Source of the DNA: an uncultured Oscillospiraceae bacterium
Lineage (GTDB): Bacteria; Bacillota; Clostridia; Oscillospirales; Oscillospiraceae
Direction: 5' to 3'
DNA: 64,000 bases
Assembly: GCA_947589745.1 (NCBI GenBank)
Contig: CANQCS010000005.1
Span: forward strand, 1-64,000
The notes beneath the pieces were generated by a model. It searched no databases and had not been told where the DNA came from. It worked only from the letters and a program-made list of their open reading frames with translations. A program made the translations under genes and the position numbers. Position 1 is the first letter of the stretch. Each line of letters begins with the position of its first letter. Positions 1 through 7,719 of this stretch are shown here, piece by piece.

Positions 1-360
1 TCGTTTTTTCTGGTCCTGCCATACTGCAATACAGCGTGTATGAACATCTTTCTCCAGGAACTCTCCAAGCGGTATCCTGATGATACGATCCTCCTGTGCT
101 GCGACGGAGCCGCCTGGCATAAGTCCGACGCCCTTCGGTTGCCTGACAACATCGAGTTATTTTTCCTTCCGCCATATACTCCGGAGATGAACCCTGTCGA
201 ACAGATCTGGAAAGAGCTGCGCCGGATCGGCTTCCGAAATGAGGTGTTCGCCACGCTGGAGAAAGTCGTGGACCGTCTTTGTGAGTCTATCTGCCGTCTC
301 TCTCCCCAGACCATTCGCAGCATCACTGCTCGTTCTTGGATTTTATCTTGTTTTTATTGA
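1..360 (+). CDS. IS630-family transposase, 3' part (cut by window edge)
   Basis: The reading frame is open from base 1, so the N-terminal part lies outside the window. The visible part has the C-terminal half of a DDE-superfamily transposase of the IS630/Tc1-mariner type: a hydrophobic strand ending in CDGAAWHKS (a catalytic Asp region), then FFLPPYTPEMNPVEQIWKELR, where PPYTPEMNPVE contains the last catalytic Glu in the usual IS630 context. It ends with a TGA at 358-360 just before a coiled-coil fragment. IS630 elements insert at TA; a TA-containing stretch lies just past the stop (TTAGTATG, 363-370), but the left end is not visible, so the terminal repeats cannot be matched. The element probably inserted into an older integrative element. 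Family assignment is confident; activity cannot be judged. Confidence 0.85.
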   Translation, partial: SFFLVLPYCNTACMNIFLQELSKRYPDDTILLCCDGAAWHKSDALRLPDNIELFFLPPYTPEMNPVEQIWKELRRIGFRNEVFATLEKVVDRLCESICRLSPQTIRSITARSWILSCFY

Positions 361-368
361 AGATTAGT

Positions 369-716
369 ATGAACCGCCAGAGGGAAATGCTGCTGAACCT
401 TTTAGGCGAGGTCACGCCCTTCAACGCAAAAAAGAAAAGCACTGAGATCGAGACGCTCCTGGAGAAGTACATCCCAGGTGTGGAACAGATGCGGACCCTG
501 CTTAAAAAATATGACGGAGCCTATAAGCAGCTTAGATACGAGAACGCCAAACTGGAAAAGGCGCTGGACGCCAGCAAGGAGAGCGTGCGCCAGCAGCTGG
601 AGACGGCTCAGAAGCTCCGGGAGCTGGAGGAGCTGCGCCGCACAGTGGAGAATATCCCGCCGGAAATCATGGAGGCATATCAGCCCATGGCTGGAAACAA
701 GGAATTGAGGAGGTGA
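369..716 (+). CDS. Coiled-coil protein fragment of an integrative element
   Basis: The frame encodes a charged, helix-rich protein of about 115 residues beginning MNRQREMLLNLL. It is mostly coiled coil (LRYENAKLEKALDASKES, then EELRRTVENIPPEIM). No enzyme motif is visible. The open frame runs back into the IS630 end (to 336) and no good ribosome site precedes ATG 369 (TTGAAGATTAGT), so it may be a 5'-truncated remnant cut by the IS. Its place before a serine recombinase fits a mobilisation gene of a clostridial integrative element, possibly the C-terminal coiled coil of a relaxase, but this is inferred from context and not from a motif. The downstream gene starts 7 bp after its stop, so the two were probably co-transcribed. 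Confidence 0.45.
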   Translation: MNRQREMLLNLLGEVTPFNAKKKSTEIETLLEKYIPGVEQMRTLLKKYDGAYKQLRYENAKLEKALDASKESVRQQLETAQKLRELEELRRTVENIPPEIMEAYQPMAGNKELRR

Positions 717-723
717 GCAACAA

Positions 724-975
724 GTGGAATTTGACTTTGACTTTGACAGTTACTTTAAGAACTATGTATATGAACCGGTTGATTTGTGCGCGTGCTATTT
801 CCCGGAGGAGAAGCCTCCTGTTTTCCTTTGGGATGAACCGGGGCTTCCGTTCCACACGATGATCGAACGCAAAATCGGGAATACTTGGTACACCATCCAG
901 ACGGAGTGCGGCGGGACCGAGGCACTGACGGACAAGGTCAAGCGGTTGATTTTTTCGGACCGGGAGGCGATTTGA
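724..975 (+). CDS. Small hypothetical protein (83 aa)
   Basis: I do not recognise this protein. It starts at GTG 724, chosen because AGGAGG at 708-713 sits 10 bp upstream. It is acidic at the N-terminus (EFDFDFDSYF), has no transmembrane segment or signal peptide, and contains two Cys residues in DLCACYF and one in TECGG. It lies between the coiled-coil fragment and the serine recombinase pseudogene, so it most likely belongs to the same integrative element as an accessory gene of unknown role. The end of the preceding frame overlaps its ribosome site, which suggests translational coupling. Confidence 0.5.
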   Translation: MEFDFDFDSYFKNYVYEPVDLCACYFPEEKPPVFLWDEPGLPFHTMIERKIGNTWYTIQTECGGTEALTDKVKRLIFSDREAI

Positions 976-1058
976 TGGTGACAAACGAGGGAAGTTATGT
1001 TAAGATGGGGCCATGCACTACGGAACTGTCAGCTGACCAACACGTGAAGGAGGACGTT

Positions 1059-2701
1059 ATGTTGGATCAGCAAAAATCACCATTCTTTATTGCCGCCTCA
1101 GCAACGAGGATTCGATGGATGGGGAGTCCAATTCCATCCAGAATCAAAGGACCATCCTCAGCCGGTACGCCGCTGACCACGGCTTCACAAACACCCGCAT
1201 TCTGGTGGACGATGGCTACACCGGGACGAACTTTGACCGTCCCGGTGTCCAGGAGGGACTTTCTCTGGTAGAGCAGGGGCTGGTGGGCACTTGGATCGTC
1301 AAAGACATGCGCCGGTTTGGCCGGGATTATTTGCAAGTTGGCCACTATACGGAGATCGTTTTCCCAAGCTGCGATGTGCGCTTTATCGCCGTGAATGACG
1401 GTGTGGACAGCGCCAAGGGAATGGACGACTTCACCCCAATCCGCAACGTGTTCAACGATTTCTACGCCAGGGACACCAGCAAAAAGGTCCGCTCCGTCAT
1501 GCGGGCGCGAGGGACCAGCGGCAAGCACCTGGGCAGGCCGCCTTACGGCTACCGCTCTGACCCGCAGGACAAGGACCACTGAATCTTGGATGAGGAAGCC
1601 ACGCCGGTGGTCAAGCGCATCTTCGACCTGACCGTGGCCGGGAAGGGGCCTAACCAGATCGCCCGTATCTTGGAGCAGGACCAAGTGCTCACTACCAAGG
1701 CGCTGTACGCCCAGCGGAAAGGAAAGCCGCTGCCAGACCAGCCTTATCATTGGGGGGAGCAGTCCGTGGTCAGTATCCTGGAGCGGATCGAGTACACCGG
1801 CTGTGTCTGCAACTTCAAGACCTACTCCAAGTCCTACAAGCTGAAGAAGCGCATCCCCAACCGGCAGGAGGATATGTTCATCTTACCGGGTACCCAAGAG
1901 GCCATCATTCCCCAGGCTCAGTGGGAGAGAGTGCAGGAGTTGAGGAAGAACAGGCGACGGCTGACTAAGCGGGAGCGCCAAGGCTTCTTCTCGGGCCTGC
2001 TGGTCTGTTCTGACTGCGGGAGCAAGCTGCATTTCTGCACCTGCAAGAGTTTTAAGGGGACCCAGGACCGCTATGTGTGCGCCAAGTACAAAAGTGGCCG
2101 TGGCACCTGTTCGGCGCACTATATCCGGGAGGAAGTGCTTCGTGATGTGGTGCTGGAGCGTATCCAGGCGGTCAATGAGTTCATCCGTGAGGATGCCGAG
2201 GGATTCCAGGAGGAATGGCTGTGCCGCCGCCGGGAGGACCAGGAAAAGAGCATCCGGGAGGACAAGAAGAGGTTGGAGAAAGCTAAGAAACGGCTTACCG
2301 ACCTGGATGTGCTGATCGCTCGGTGCTATGAGGATTCTGTCCTCGGTGATCTGAGCATGGAGCGGTACAAAAAGCTGTCCCAGGACTACGAGGCGGAGCA
2401 GGATCGGCTGCGGCTGGAGATCGACGTGACCGAGGAATGGGTAGAGCAGCAGGAAGAGCGGACCGACGGGCTGGACCGGTTCATGGCGCTGACGCGAAAA
2501 TATGTGGACGTGCCGGAGTTGACGCCGACGATCGTGAACGAGTACATCAAGAAGATCGTGGTGTACCCACCGAGCAAGGTCAATGGTAAGCGCAGGCAGA
2601 CGGTGAGGATCGTCTTCAACTTCTTGGATGAGGTCGAGATCCCCGCTTTTCAGCAATCTGTTACCCTTGAGCGAACCAGTGGACGCAAAAAGACGGCGTG
2701 A
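1059..2701 (+). pseudogene. Large serine recombinase (TnpX-like), broken by frameshift and nonsense codon
   Basis: The combined product would be about 547 aa with the layout of clostridial TnpX-type recombinases. The resolvase catalytic domain holds ILYCRLSNED with the catalytic Ser and DMRRFGRDYL. It is followed by a recombinase domain, a zinc ribbon with CxxC pairs (VCSDCGSKLHFC), a long coiled coil and a C-terminal DUF4368-like end (YIKKIVVYPP). Two lesions are visible. First, the natural ATG at 1059, after AAGGAGG, is out of frame with the rest. Adding one A to the A5 run at 1072-1076 would restore MLDQQKITILYCRLSN. Second, TGA at 1580-1582 interrupts DKDH-stop-ILDEEA, where a TGG (Trp) codon would restore the frame. 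The pieces 1115-1582 and 1586-2701 are otherwise intact, so decay looks recent. Confidence 0.85.
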
Positions 2702-2749
2702 CCTTTTGGCTACGCCGCCTCTACGGAAAATAGTTCCTTCTTACTATTA

Positions 2750-3115
2750 AGTCTTTTCTTGAGAATCTTTCCTTAATTTTTGTTTCGTTCTGCGCTCCCC
2801 CTTTGGTTGGTTTGGTCTAAACTGTTCTTGTTCTCGTGTATGAGGCGTTGCGTCTACAGTGAGTATGTCCCCAAGGAGAGTGAAGCGCTGGTGCAGGGGC
2901 TCATTGGGTGCGCTGGTCGGTTTGGTGGTTGACGAACTGCGTCCTGCTCCGTTCCACTACGCACAGGACAGATTTCCGTTTACGGCCCGAATAGAACCAC
3001 GCCATCAATTGCGTAGTGGAACGGAGCAACCAGCAGTCAGACTACGGAAAAACAAGGAGGCACCCCCGATGAATGCTTTCCCTGGCCCCTAGTTCCACCA
3101 TCCATCTGCCCCTAA
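2750..3115 (+). repeat. Intergenic repeat family B, copy 1 (direct)
   Basis: This AT/GC-mixed non-coding stretch matches, over roughly 365 bp and in inverted orientation, the segment 5460-5862. It also matches 37977-38070 in direct orientation over its first part. Shared landmarks are TTTGGTTGGTTTGGTCTAAA, GTGTATGAGGCG, GAGTATGTCCCCAAG, ATTGGGTGCGCTGGTCG and GATGAATGCTTTCCCTGG. Inside it lies a long hairpin formed by GCTCCGTTCCACTACGCA (about 2948-2965) and its exact reverse complement (about 3010-3028). No convincing gene is present; short frames across it are not conserved in start or ribosome site between copies. Confidence 0.7.
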
Positions 3116-3290
3116 CAAAAATTGTTAGAGGTCCAGCCCTACGGGCTGGCGGTTTTTCCGGCCACTTTTTGGCGGCAAAAAGTGGCCCCAGGGTGCCGGC
3201 AGGCACTGAAAGATAGTTTAAGAGGTGGTAGGGGCCGGAGGCCCCTACTGATTCGCATTAGGGGGGCTCCGCCCCCCTAGCCCCCTGGGG
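3112..3290. repeat. Cluster of short hairpins
   Basis: There are three perfect small stem-loops in a row: CTAACAAAAATTGTTAG at 3112-3128, CCAGCCC/GGGCTGG at 3133-3149, and GGCCACTTTTT/AAAAAGTGGCC at 3160-3187. They are followed by GC-rich palindromes (GGGGCCGGAGGCCCC, GGGGGGCTCCGCCCCCC). The third resembles the GGTTACTTTT/AAAAGTAACC hairpins at 5377-5410, 5878-5908 and 37912-37940, each flanked by a CCCAGGG or CCCTGGG motif. No gene is visible here. Confidence 0.5.
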
Positions 3291-3304
3291 GACTGGTGGT
3301 AATC

Positions 3305-3610
3305 CGACAAAGAAACGCTCGTCTTCTAAAGATAGAAGACGAGCGTTTCGCCCGTGGTACCACTTCTGTTCACCGCGGCATCCATGCCGCGGCCTCATTT
3401 CGGGTGTCCAGCAACACCCTCCGCTGTAACGGGCAGACCCGTCGCGCCCTGGGCAAAATGCCCTGCCTCGGGTGCGCCGCTCCGGAGCCATGTTCCCCCG
3501 CGTCCGGCCTGTCCCGTTCCAGCATACCGGGACTCTCTGTGAGGCGGACAACAGGGTACTCTCTCCTTCATCGCGCTTGGCAAATTCAAACTGTTGTTAT
3601 CATAGCCGAA
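3305..3610 (-). promoter_or_regulatory. T-box riboswitch leader with no gene downstream
   Basis: Read on the minus strand, the sequence has the T-box layout. The Stem I start is GCGATGAAGGAGAGAGTA and the T-box antiterminator sequence is AGAAGTGGTACCACGGG (3368-3352). A 16-bp intrinsic terminator stem (3350-3313, AGAAGACGAGCGTTTC arm) is followed by TTTG. The specifier loop reads GAACATGGCTCCGGAG. By analogy with the Trp leader in this window (AAATGGACCGCTGAG), the most likely codon is ATG at 3491-3489 (Met). The UGGU of the T-box calls for discriminator base A, which fits tRNA-Met and excludes tRNA-Trp (G) and tRNA-Gly (U). Downstream there is only repeat DNA and an opposite-strand recombinase. 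Confidence 0.85.
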
Positions 3611-3670
3611 AAATAGCGGATTGTCAAGGATTCTTCCTGAAAAATTGGCCGTCCGCCGGTCCGGGATGCG

Positions 3671-4246
3671 TCACCGCTCCAAAAACTCCACGCGCCCGTC
3701 GTCAATGTGGTAGACCGCACCCACCACCTGCAGGCCGTGCTCCTCCTCCTGGCGGATATCCAGGCTCTCCTCGATCACGGAGATGCTGTGCTCCACATTG
3801 AGGACACAGGCCCTGTCGCTGTCCGTCTCGTCGCCGATGGCCAGCCGGATCTCATCCGTGATGAATTTGATATACCCCTCCGGGTCGTGGTTGATGGCGG
3901 CGTCCACCGCGCCGCAGTGGGTGTGGCCCATCACCACGATCAGCTTACAGCCCAGGTGGGAGGCCGCGTACTCGATGCTCCCCAGCTGGTGGTCGTCCAT
4001 GACGTTCCCCGCCACGCGGACCACGAACAGTTCTCCGATCCCCGCCGAAAAAATGCTCTCTGGGATCACCCGGGAATCGGAGCAGGTGATGATCACCGCG
4101 TAGGGCGCCTGGCCCTCCCGGGTGGTCCTGTCCCGGATCTCCGGTGAAATGTCCCCCGCGGGTGACACCGCCTTTAAGTACGCCTCATTCCCCGCCCGCA
4201 GCCGGGCCAGCGCTTGTTTCGCCGTCATGGCAGCTGTTCCGCTCAT
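3671..4246 (-). CDS. Beta-class carbonic anhydrase
   Basis: Cytoplasmic zinc enzyme interconverting CO2 and bicarbonate. The 191-aa product has the beta-class zinc-site motifs: CSDSR (first Cys ligand with the Asp-Arg dyad) and HTHCGA (His and second Cys ligands), with RVAGN between them. I start it at ATG 4246 (MSGTAAMTAKQALARL), which begins where the family fold begins; a longer frame to 4330 would run through its own promoter. Bicarbonate supply would serve carboxylation reactions in an anaerobe, but no neighbour ties it to a pathway. It is divergently transcribed from the SDR gene, and the orphan T-box lies beyond its 3' end on the same strand. The T-box is downstream of the gene, so it does not control it. 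Confidence 0.93.
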   Translation of the reverse strand: MSGTAAMTAKQALARLRAGNEAYLKAVSPAGDISPEIRDRTTREGQAPYAVIITCSDSRVIPESIFSAGIGELFVVRVAGNVMDDHQLGSIEYAASHLGCKLIVVMGHTHCGAVDAAINHDPEGYIKFITDEIRLAIGDETDSDRACVLNVEHSISVIEESLDIRQEEEHGLQVVGAVYHIDDGRVEFLER

Positions 4247-4301
4247 AGTCTGTCCCCCTGAATCATGGATTGGATGGCCGGATATTCCGGCGGTCACCCT
4301 T

Positions 4302-4330
4302 ATTATACTCTTGTGCCGCGTCTTTTTCAA
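4302..4330 (-). promoter_or_regulatory. Promoter of the carbonic anhydrase gene
   Basis: On the minus strand TTGAAA (4330-4325) and TATAAT (4307-4302) are separated by 17 bp, about 55 bp before ATG 4246. Confidence 0.7.
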
Positions 4331-4354
4331 GACGCGATCCGCTCCGCCGCGCCC

Positions 4355-4383
4355 TTGACGCTGGGAGTGAAATGGGGTATAGT
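4355..4383 (+). promoter_or_regulatory. Promoter of the SDR gene
   Basis: TTGACG (4355-4360), 17 bp, TATAGT (4378-4383), about 30 bp before ATG 4414. It is divergent from the carbonic anhydrase promoter. Confidence 0.7.
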
Positions 4384-4413
4384 GGAGAAAAATTGCAGCG
4401 GGAGGGCGCAGAG

Positions 4414-5148
4414 ATGAGGAAAGTGGCGTTTGTGACCGGCGGCAGCCGGGGCATTGGGCGGGCGGTGGTCCGCCGTCTGGCGGCGGAGGGCTACGCCGTG
4501 GGCATCGACTATCTCCAGACGGAGGAACAGGCCCGCGCTCTGGAGGCGGAGCTTCTGGCCCAGGGCCAGAACGCCCTGGCGGTGCAGGCGGACGTAGCGG
4601 ACCGGGAAGCCATCACCGCCGCCATCCGCCGGGTGGAGGCGGCGTTCGGCCCGGTGACGGCCCTGGTGAACAACGCGGGCATCGCGGAGCAGCACCAGTT
4701 CCAGGACATCACCGATGCCTTCTGGCACAGGATCTTCGCGGTGAACGTGGACGGGGCCTTCCACACCATCCAGGCGGTGCTGCCCCGCATGATCCATGAG
4801 AAGGCCGGGGCCATCGTCAACATCTCCTCCATCTGGGGCCAGCGGGGGGCGTCCTGCGAGGCGGCCTACTCCGCCACCAAGTCGGCCGTCATCGGCCTGA
4901 CCCGGTCCCTGGCCATGGAGCTGGCCCCCTCGGGCATCCGGGTCAACTGCGTGGCTCCCGGCGTCATCCGCACGGACATGACGGAGGTACTGGGTGAGGA
5001 CACCCTGTCCTCCCTGGCGGAGGAGACGCCCCTGGGGCGTCTGGGCACCCCGGAGGACGTGGCCGCCGCCGTCGTATTTCTCCTCCGGGAGGAGGCGGGG
5101 TTTCTCACCGGTCAGGTGATCACCGCAGACGGGGGTTTCATTACCTGA
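4414..5148 (+). CDS. Short-chain dehydrogenase/reductase (FabG-like)
   Basis: A 244-aa NAD(P)-dependent oxidoreductase of the classical SDR family. The Rossmann glycine motif TGGSRGIG is at residues 8-15. NNAG follows in the middle, the catalytic Ser is in NISSIWG, and YSATK supplies the catalytic Tyr and Lys. The C-terminal GQVITADGG is typical of FabG-type proteins. Start ATG 4414 follows GGGAGG at 4400-4405. It stands alone with no acyl-carrier-protein, condensing enzyme or other fab gene nearby, so it is not necessarily the 3-ketoacyl-ACP reductase. A stand-alone ketoreductase acting on a small carbonyl compound is equally possible. Confidence 0.88.
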   Translation: MRKVAFVTGGSRGIGRAVVRRLAAEGYAVGIDYLQTEEQARALEAELLAQGQNALAVQADVADREAITAAIRRVEAAFGPVTALVNNAGIAEQHQFQDITDAFWHRIFAVNVDGAFHTIQAVLPRMIHEKAGAIVNISSIWGQRGASCEAAYSATKSAVIGLTRSLAMELAPSGIRVNCVAPGVIRTDMTEVLGEDTLSSLAEETPLGRLGTPEDVAAAVVFLLREEAGFLTGQVITADGGFIT

Positions 5149-5459
5149 ATCCCCCAGGGGGGTGTGGGGGCGCAGCCCCCGTAACAGGTGCGCCACAGGC
5201 GCAACTGTTAAATTTTTGGAGGGGCCTCGACGTTAGGCCGCCATAGGCGGCCCTAGTCCTAGGCTCGCCTATGGCGAGCTGACGGATGGCCCCGACGAAA
5301 ATCTAAGTGCTGTCAAAAGGGGCCTCCGGCCCCTTTCACCTCTTTATCTTCTCGCAGCTTCGCCGCGCACCCTGGGTTACTTTTTGTGCAAACAAAAAGT
5401 AACCAAAAAATTGCTCAAGGGGGCTTTCGCCCCCTTGAGAATCCCCTCCGTGGGGAAGG
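5149..5459. repeat. Gene-free region with many GC-rich hairpins
   Basis: No gene is seen. The stretch holds perfect or near-perfect stem-loops: CCCCCAGGGGGG just after the SDR stop, GGCCGCCATAGGCGGCC, GCTCGCCTATGGCGAGC, AAAGGGGCCTCCGGCCCCTTT, GGTTACTTTTTGTG...AAAAAGTAACC (about 5377-5407) and AAGGGGGC/GCCCCCTT. The first probably ends SDR transcription. The rest look like the hairpins that accompany repeat family B at its other sites. Confidence 0.5.
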
Positions 5460-5862
5460 GCGTTAAGGGCAGATGGATGGTGGGACTAGAGGCCAGGGAA
5501 AGCATTCATCGGTACTGCTGGGTTGTTTTTGCCGTAGTCGATACTACTGGTTGCTCCGTTCCACTACGCAATTGATGAATGTTTCGTATCGAGCCGTATA
5601 CGGAAATCTGTCCTGTGCGTAGTGGAACGGAGCAGGACGCAGTAAGACTAAGGAAAACGACCAGCGCACCCAATGTCCGGTTTCGCCGCCCCAAGCGGCG
5701 AAACTTGCGCCGCAGCAGGATCTTCTTGGGGACATACTCACTGTAGCCGCAAAATCTCATACACGGGACCCGGCCCGGTTTAGACAAAACCGACCACAGG
5801 GCGAGCGCAAAACTAAACAAAAAATAAGGAAAGATTCTCAAGAAAACCATTCCTGGTTTTCT
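5460..5862 (-). repeat. Intergenic repeat family B, copy 2 (inverted)
   Basis: The reverse complement matches 2750-3115 almost end to end: TTGAGAATCTTTCC, GTGTATGAG, GAGTATGTCCCCAAG, ATTGGGTGCGCTGGTCG, the hairpin arms GCTCCGTTCCACTACGCA / TGCGTAGTGGAACGGAGC (about 5550-5632), and GATGAATGCTTTCCCTGG. This copy carries about 35 bp more between GTCCCCAAG and ATTGGGTGCG than copy 1. The two copies bracket the T-box, carbonic anhydrase and SDR genes in opposite orientation. A minus-strand frame at 5506-5871 crosses it but has no conserved counterpart in the other copies. Confidence 0.7.
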
Positions 5863-5931
5863 TGAGTGCACTTTTGGTTACTTTTCCTGCAAGGGAAAAG
5901 TAACCCAGGGGTGCACCCCGTCCGGGGGTGC

Positions 5932-6900
5932 CTACTGCCCCGGTGGGGGCGGAGCCCCCACACCCCCATCTGGCGGTGACGGCGGTGCCTTCCGCTCTCT
6001 CCGCTTTCTGCGGTGCCGCAAGAAAACGAGAACGGCGGCCGCCCCGATGGCGGCCACCATCAGGCCGCCTGCCCAGTTGCGGGCCAGGAACAGGGCAAAG
6101 TTCTCCAGGCCGTCCACGCCCCGCCGGAGGCCGGTGGAAAACGCCGCCGCCAGCCGCTGGCCGAATGTTACCGCCGGTTCCTCGTCGGTGCTCAGCCGGT
6201 ACACCTCCCGGAGGGAGATGGTCACGGTGGAGTAGCCGACGAGACTGTCATAGTGCCGCAGGGAGCCGGTGAGGTACTCGATCTCCAGCTCCGTGTCGCT
6301 GATGGCGCTCTCCAGGGCGATGATGTCCTCCATGCTCTCCGCCTTGGCCAGCAGCTCCTGGAGGCGCTCCAGCTTGGTGCGCTGGGTGGTCAGCCGGGCC
6401 TCGTTGTCGTAGTAGCTCTCACTGACGTCGTCCTGGTACTCCTGCCGGTAGGTCATGTGGGCGGCCTGGCCCGCCTGGTCCAGCAGGGCGGTGAAGTGCT
6501 CCGACGGGACCCGGACAGTGCAGCTGAGGCTGCGGTAGGAGCCGCCCTGGTTCAGCGTCCGGCTCTCAAACCAGCCGCCCAGCCCCTCCACGATGTGGTC
6601 CAGGGCTTGGACCGCGCTGTCGAACTCCTTGGTCTCCAGCTCCATGTCGGCGGAGTAGATAATTTTGGTGTTCTGAGGGCGGGAGGCCCCGCTGTCCACG
6701 CTCTCCTGGGGGACGTCGTAGTCCGCCGCGCTGTCCGTACCGGTCCAGCCGCTCTCGTTCCAGGCATCCCCTGTCGCTGCGCTGTTGAACATACCGGGGG
6801 CGGACTCCACAGTCCCTCCGTTGTCACCGCCGCAGGCGGTCAGCGCCAGGAGCAGCAGCGCCAGGACCAGCGCTGTCACGCTTCTCTTTTTCTTCTTCAT
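5932..6900 (-). CDS. DUF4349-domain membrane lipoprotein
   Basis: A 322-aa protein beginning MKKKKRS, with a signal peptide ending in the lipobox LTAC (Cys about residue 23), so it should be lipid-anchored on the outer face of the membrane. A low-complexity Ser/Asp/Gly linker follows. The DUF4349 region then runs from about residue 78 (KIIYSADMELETKEFDSAV) through a coiled coil (RTKLERLQELLAKAESMEDIIALE). A C-terminal transmembrane helix (GLMVAAIGAAAVLVFL) is followed by a basic cytoplasmic tail rich in Pro and Gly. The start at 6900 follows AGGGAGG. The function of DUF4349 proteins is not known. Stop to next gene on this side is repeat DNA, and the dCMP deaminase is divergent. Confidence 0.85.
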   Translation of the reverse strand: MKKKKRSVTALVLALLLLALTACGGDNGGTVESAPGMFNSAATGDAWNESGWTGTDSAADYDVPQESVDSGASRPQNTKIIYSADMELETKEFDSAVQALDHIVEGLGGWFESRTLNQGGSYRSLSCTVRVPSEHFTALLDQAGQAAHMTYRQEYQDDVSESYYDNEARLTTQRTKLERLQELLAKAESMEDIIALESAISDTELEIEYLTGSLRHYDSLVGYSTVTISLREVYRLSTDEEPAVTFGQRLAAAFSTGLRRGVDGLENFALFLARNWAGGLMVAAIGAAAVLVFLRHRRKRRERKAPPSPPDGGVGAPPPPGQ

Positions 6901-6989
6901 CGCTTTTCCTCCCTGTCGTCGATTTGGTGGTCCTATACCTAAAGAGACGCAAAACGGGAAGAAATGTTCCGAGCCGGACGAAAAAGTCC

Positions 6990-7018
6990 TTGCATTTTTT
7001 GCCGGTTTCAGGCATACT
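6990..7018 (+). promoter_or_regulatory. Promoter of the dCMP deaminase gene
   Basis: TTGCAT (6990-6995), 17 bp, CATACT (7013-7018), about 30 bp before ATG 7048. Confidence 0.55.
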
Positions 7019-7047
7019 GGTGGTAACCACACAAAGGAGGCACCGCC

Positions 7048-7533
7048 ATGGAGCGCGTCAGCAAGGAGAACTACTATCTGGATATCGCCGAGACCGTCAC
7101 CGAGCGGTCCACCTGTATGCGCCGGTGCTACGGCGCCATCATCGTCAAGAACGACGAGATCATCTCCACCGGCTACAACGGCGCGCCCCGGGGCCGCAAG
7201 AACTGCGCCGACCTGGGCCGCTGCACCCGGGAGGCCCTGAAGATCCCCTCCGGGGAGCGGTACGAGCTGTGCCGCAGCGTCCACGCGGAGGCCAACTGCA
7301 TCATCTCCGCCTCCCGCAGCGAGACCCTGGGCTCCACCCTGTACATGGCCTGCCGGGACCCCAAGGCCGGCGGACTGATCCCTGATTCCTCCTCCTGCGC
7401 CATGTGCCGCCGCCTCATCATCAACGCCGGCATCCAGCGGGTGGTCATCCGGGACACCAAGACGGACTACCGCATTGTGGACGTGCAGAAGGAGTGGGTG
7501 GAAGAGGACGACTCCCTGCCTGCGGATATCTGA
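7048..7533 (+). CDS. dCMP deaminase / ComEB-type cytidine deaminase
   Basis: A 161-aa zinc deaminase expected to convert dCMP to dUMP in pyrimidine deoxynucleotide synthesis in the cytosol. Visible motifs are HAEAN (zinc-ligand His and catalytic Glu) and PDSSSCAMCRRLIINAGI with the paired Cys ligands. The N-terminal YYLDIAETVTERSTCMRRCYGAIIVKN segment, including the extra Cys and His typical of dCMP deaminases, matches the family. Start ATG 7048 follows AAGGAGG. It is a single-gene unit followed by a hairpin (7551-7580) and then by a copy of the family A repeat. ComE operon partners are absent. Confidence 0.92.
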   Translation: MERVSKENYYLDIAETVTERSTCMRRCYGAIIVKNDEIISTGYNGAPRGRKNCADLGRCTREALKIPSGERYELCRSVHAEANCIISASRSETLGSTLYMACRDPKAGGLIPDSSSCAMCRRLIINAGIQRVVIRDTKTDYRIVDVQKEWVEEDDSLPADI

Positions 7534-7550
7534 GCGCGCCTATAAATTTC

Positions 7551-7580
7551 AGCCCGCCGTATCAAACGATACGGCGGGCT
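7551..7580 (+). terminator. Hairpin after the dCMP deaminase gene
   Basis: A 13-bp perfect stem (AGCCCGCCGTATC / GATACGGCGGGCT) with loop AAAC. No clear T-run follows, so termination may be weak or rely on other factors. Confidence 0.55.
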
Positions 7581-7602
7581 GTGCTGTTGATGAAAATATA
7601 TC

Positions 7603-7719
7603 ATACTTTTTTTGAAAGAAAAAGTATCAAAAAGAACTTTAATATCGCTACCAAAGCGTTGCAATTCCTACATTTCTCACACGGTGACGATATATGGTTC
7701 TAATTGGAGAATAGTATCA
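7603..7719 (+). repeat. Dispersed element A, copy 1
   Basis: The hairpin is at 7603-7627 (ATACTTTTTTT / GAAAGAAAAAGTAT arms). It is followed by the conserved tail CAAAAAGAACTTTA, then CGCTACCAAAGCGTTGC, CCTACATTTCTCACACGGTG and an end GTATCA. That terminal TCA is the complement of the TGA stop of the GH13 gene. This is one of nine copies in the window. Confidence 0.8.

Noticed and set aside
1580..1586. Programmed readthrough or TGA-as-Trp recoding in the recombinase
   Set aside because: All other genes in the window use TGA as a true stop and TGG for Trp, so a nonsense mutation or sequencing error is simpler.
3258..3616. Several short frames on both strands between the recombinase and carbonic anhydrase
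   Set aside because: They lie inside the T-box leader and its terminator; the RNA structure explains the sequence.
5506..5871. A 121-codon minus-strand frame across repeat copy B2
   Set aside because: The frame is not kept in the other two copies of the repeat and the region is dominated by hairpins, so it is treated as non-coding.
7603..7627. Interpreting the dispersed hairpin as an ordinary intrinsic terminator
   Set aside because: The hairpin is not followed by a U-run in its gene-distal direction, and copies occur inside transcribed leaders of trp, cob and GH13, where a strong terminator would block expression. A partial role in termination at gene ends is still possible.
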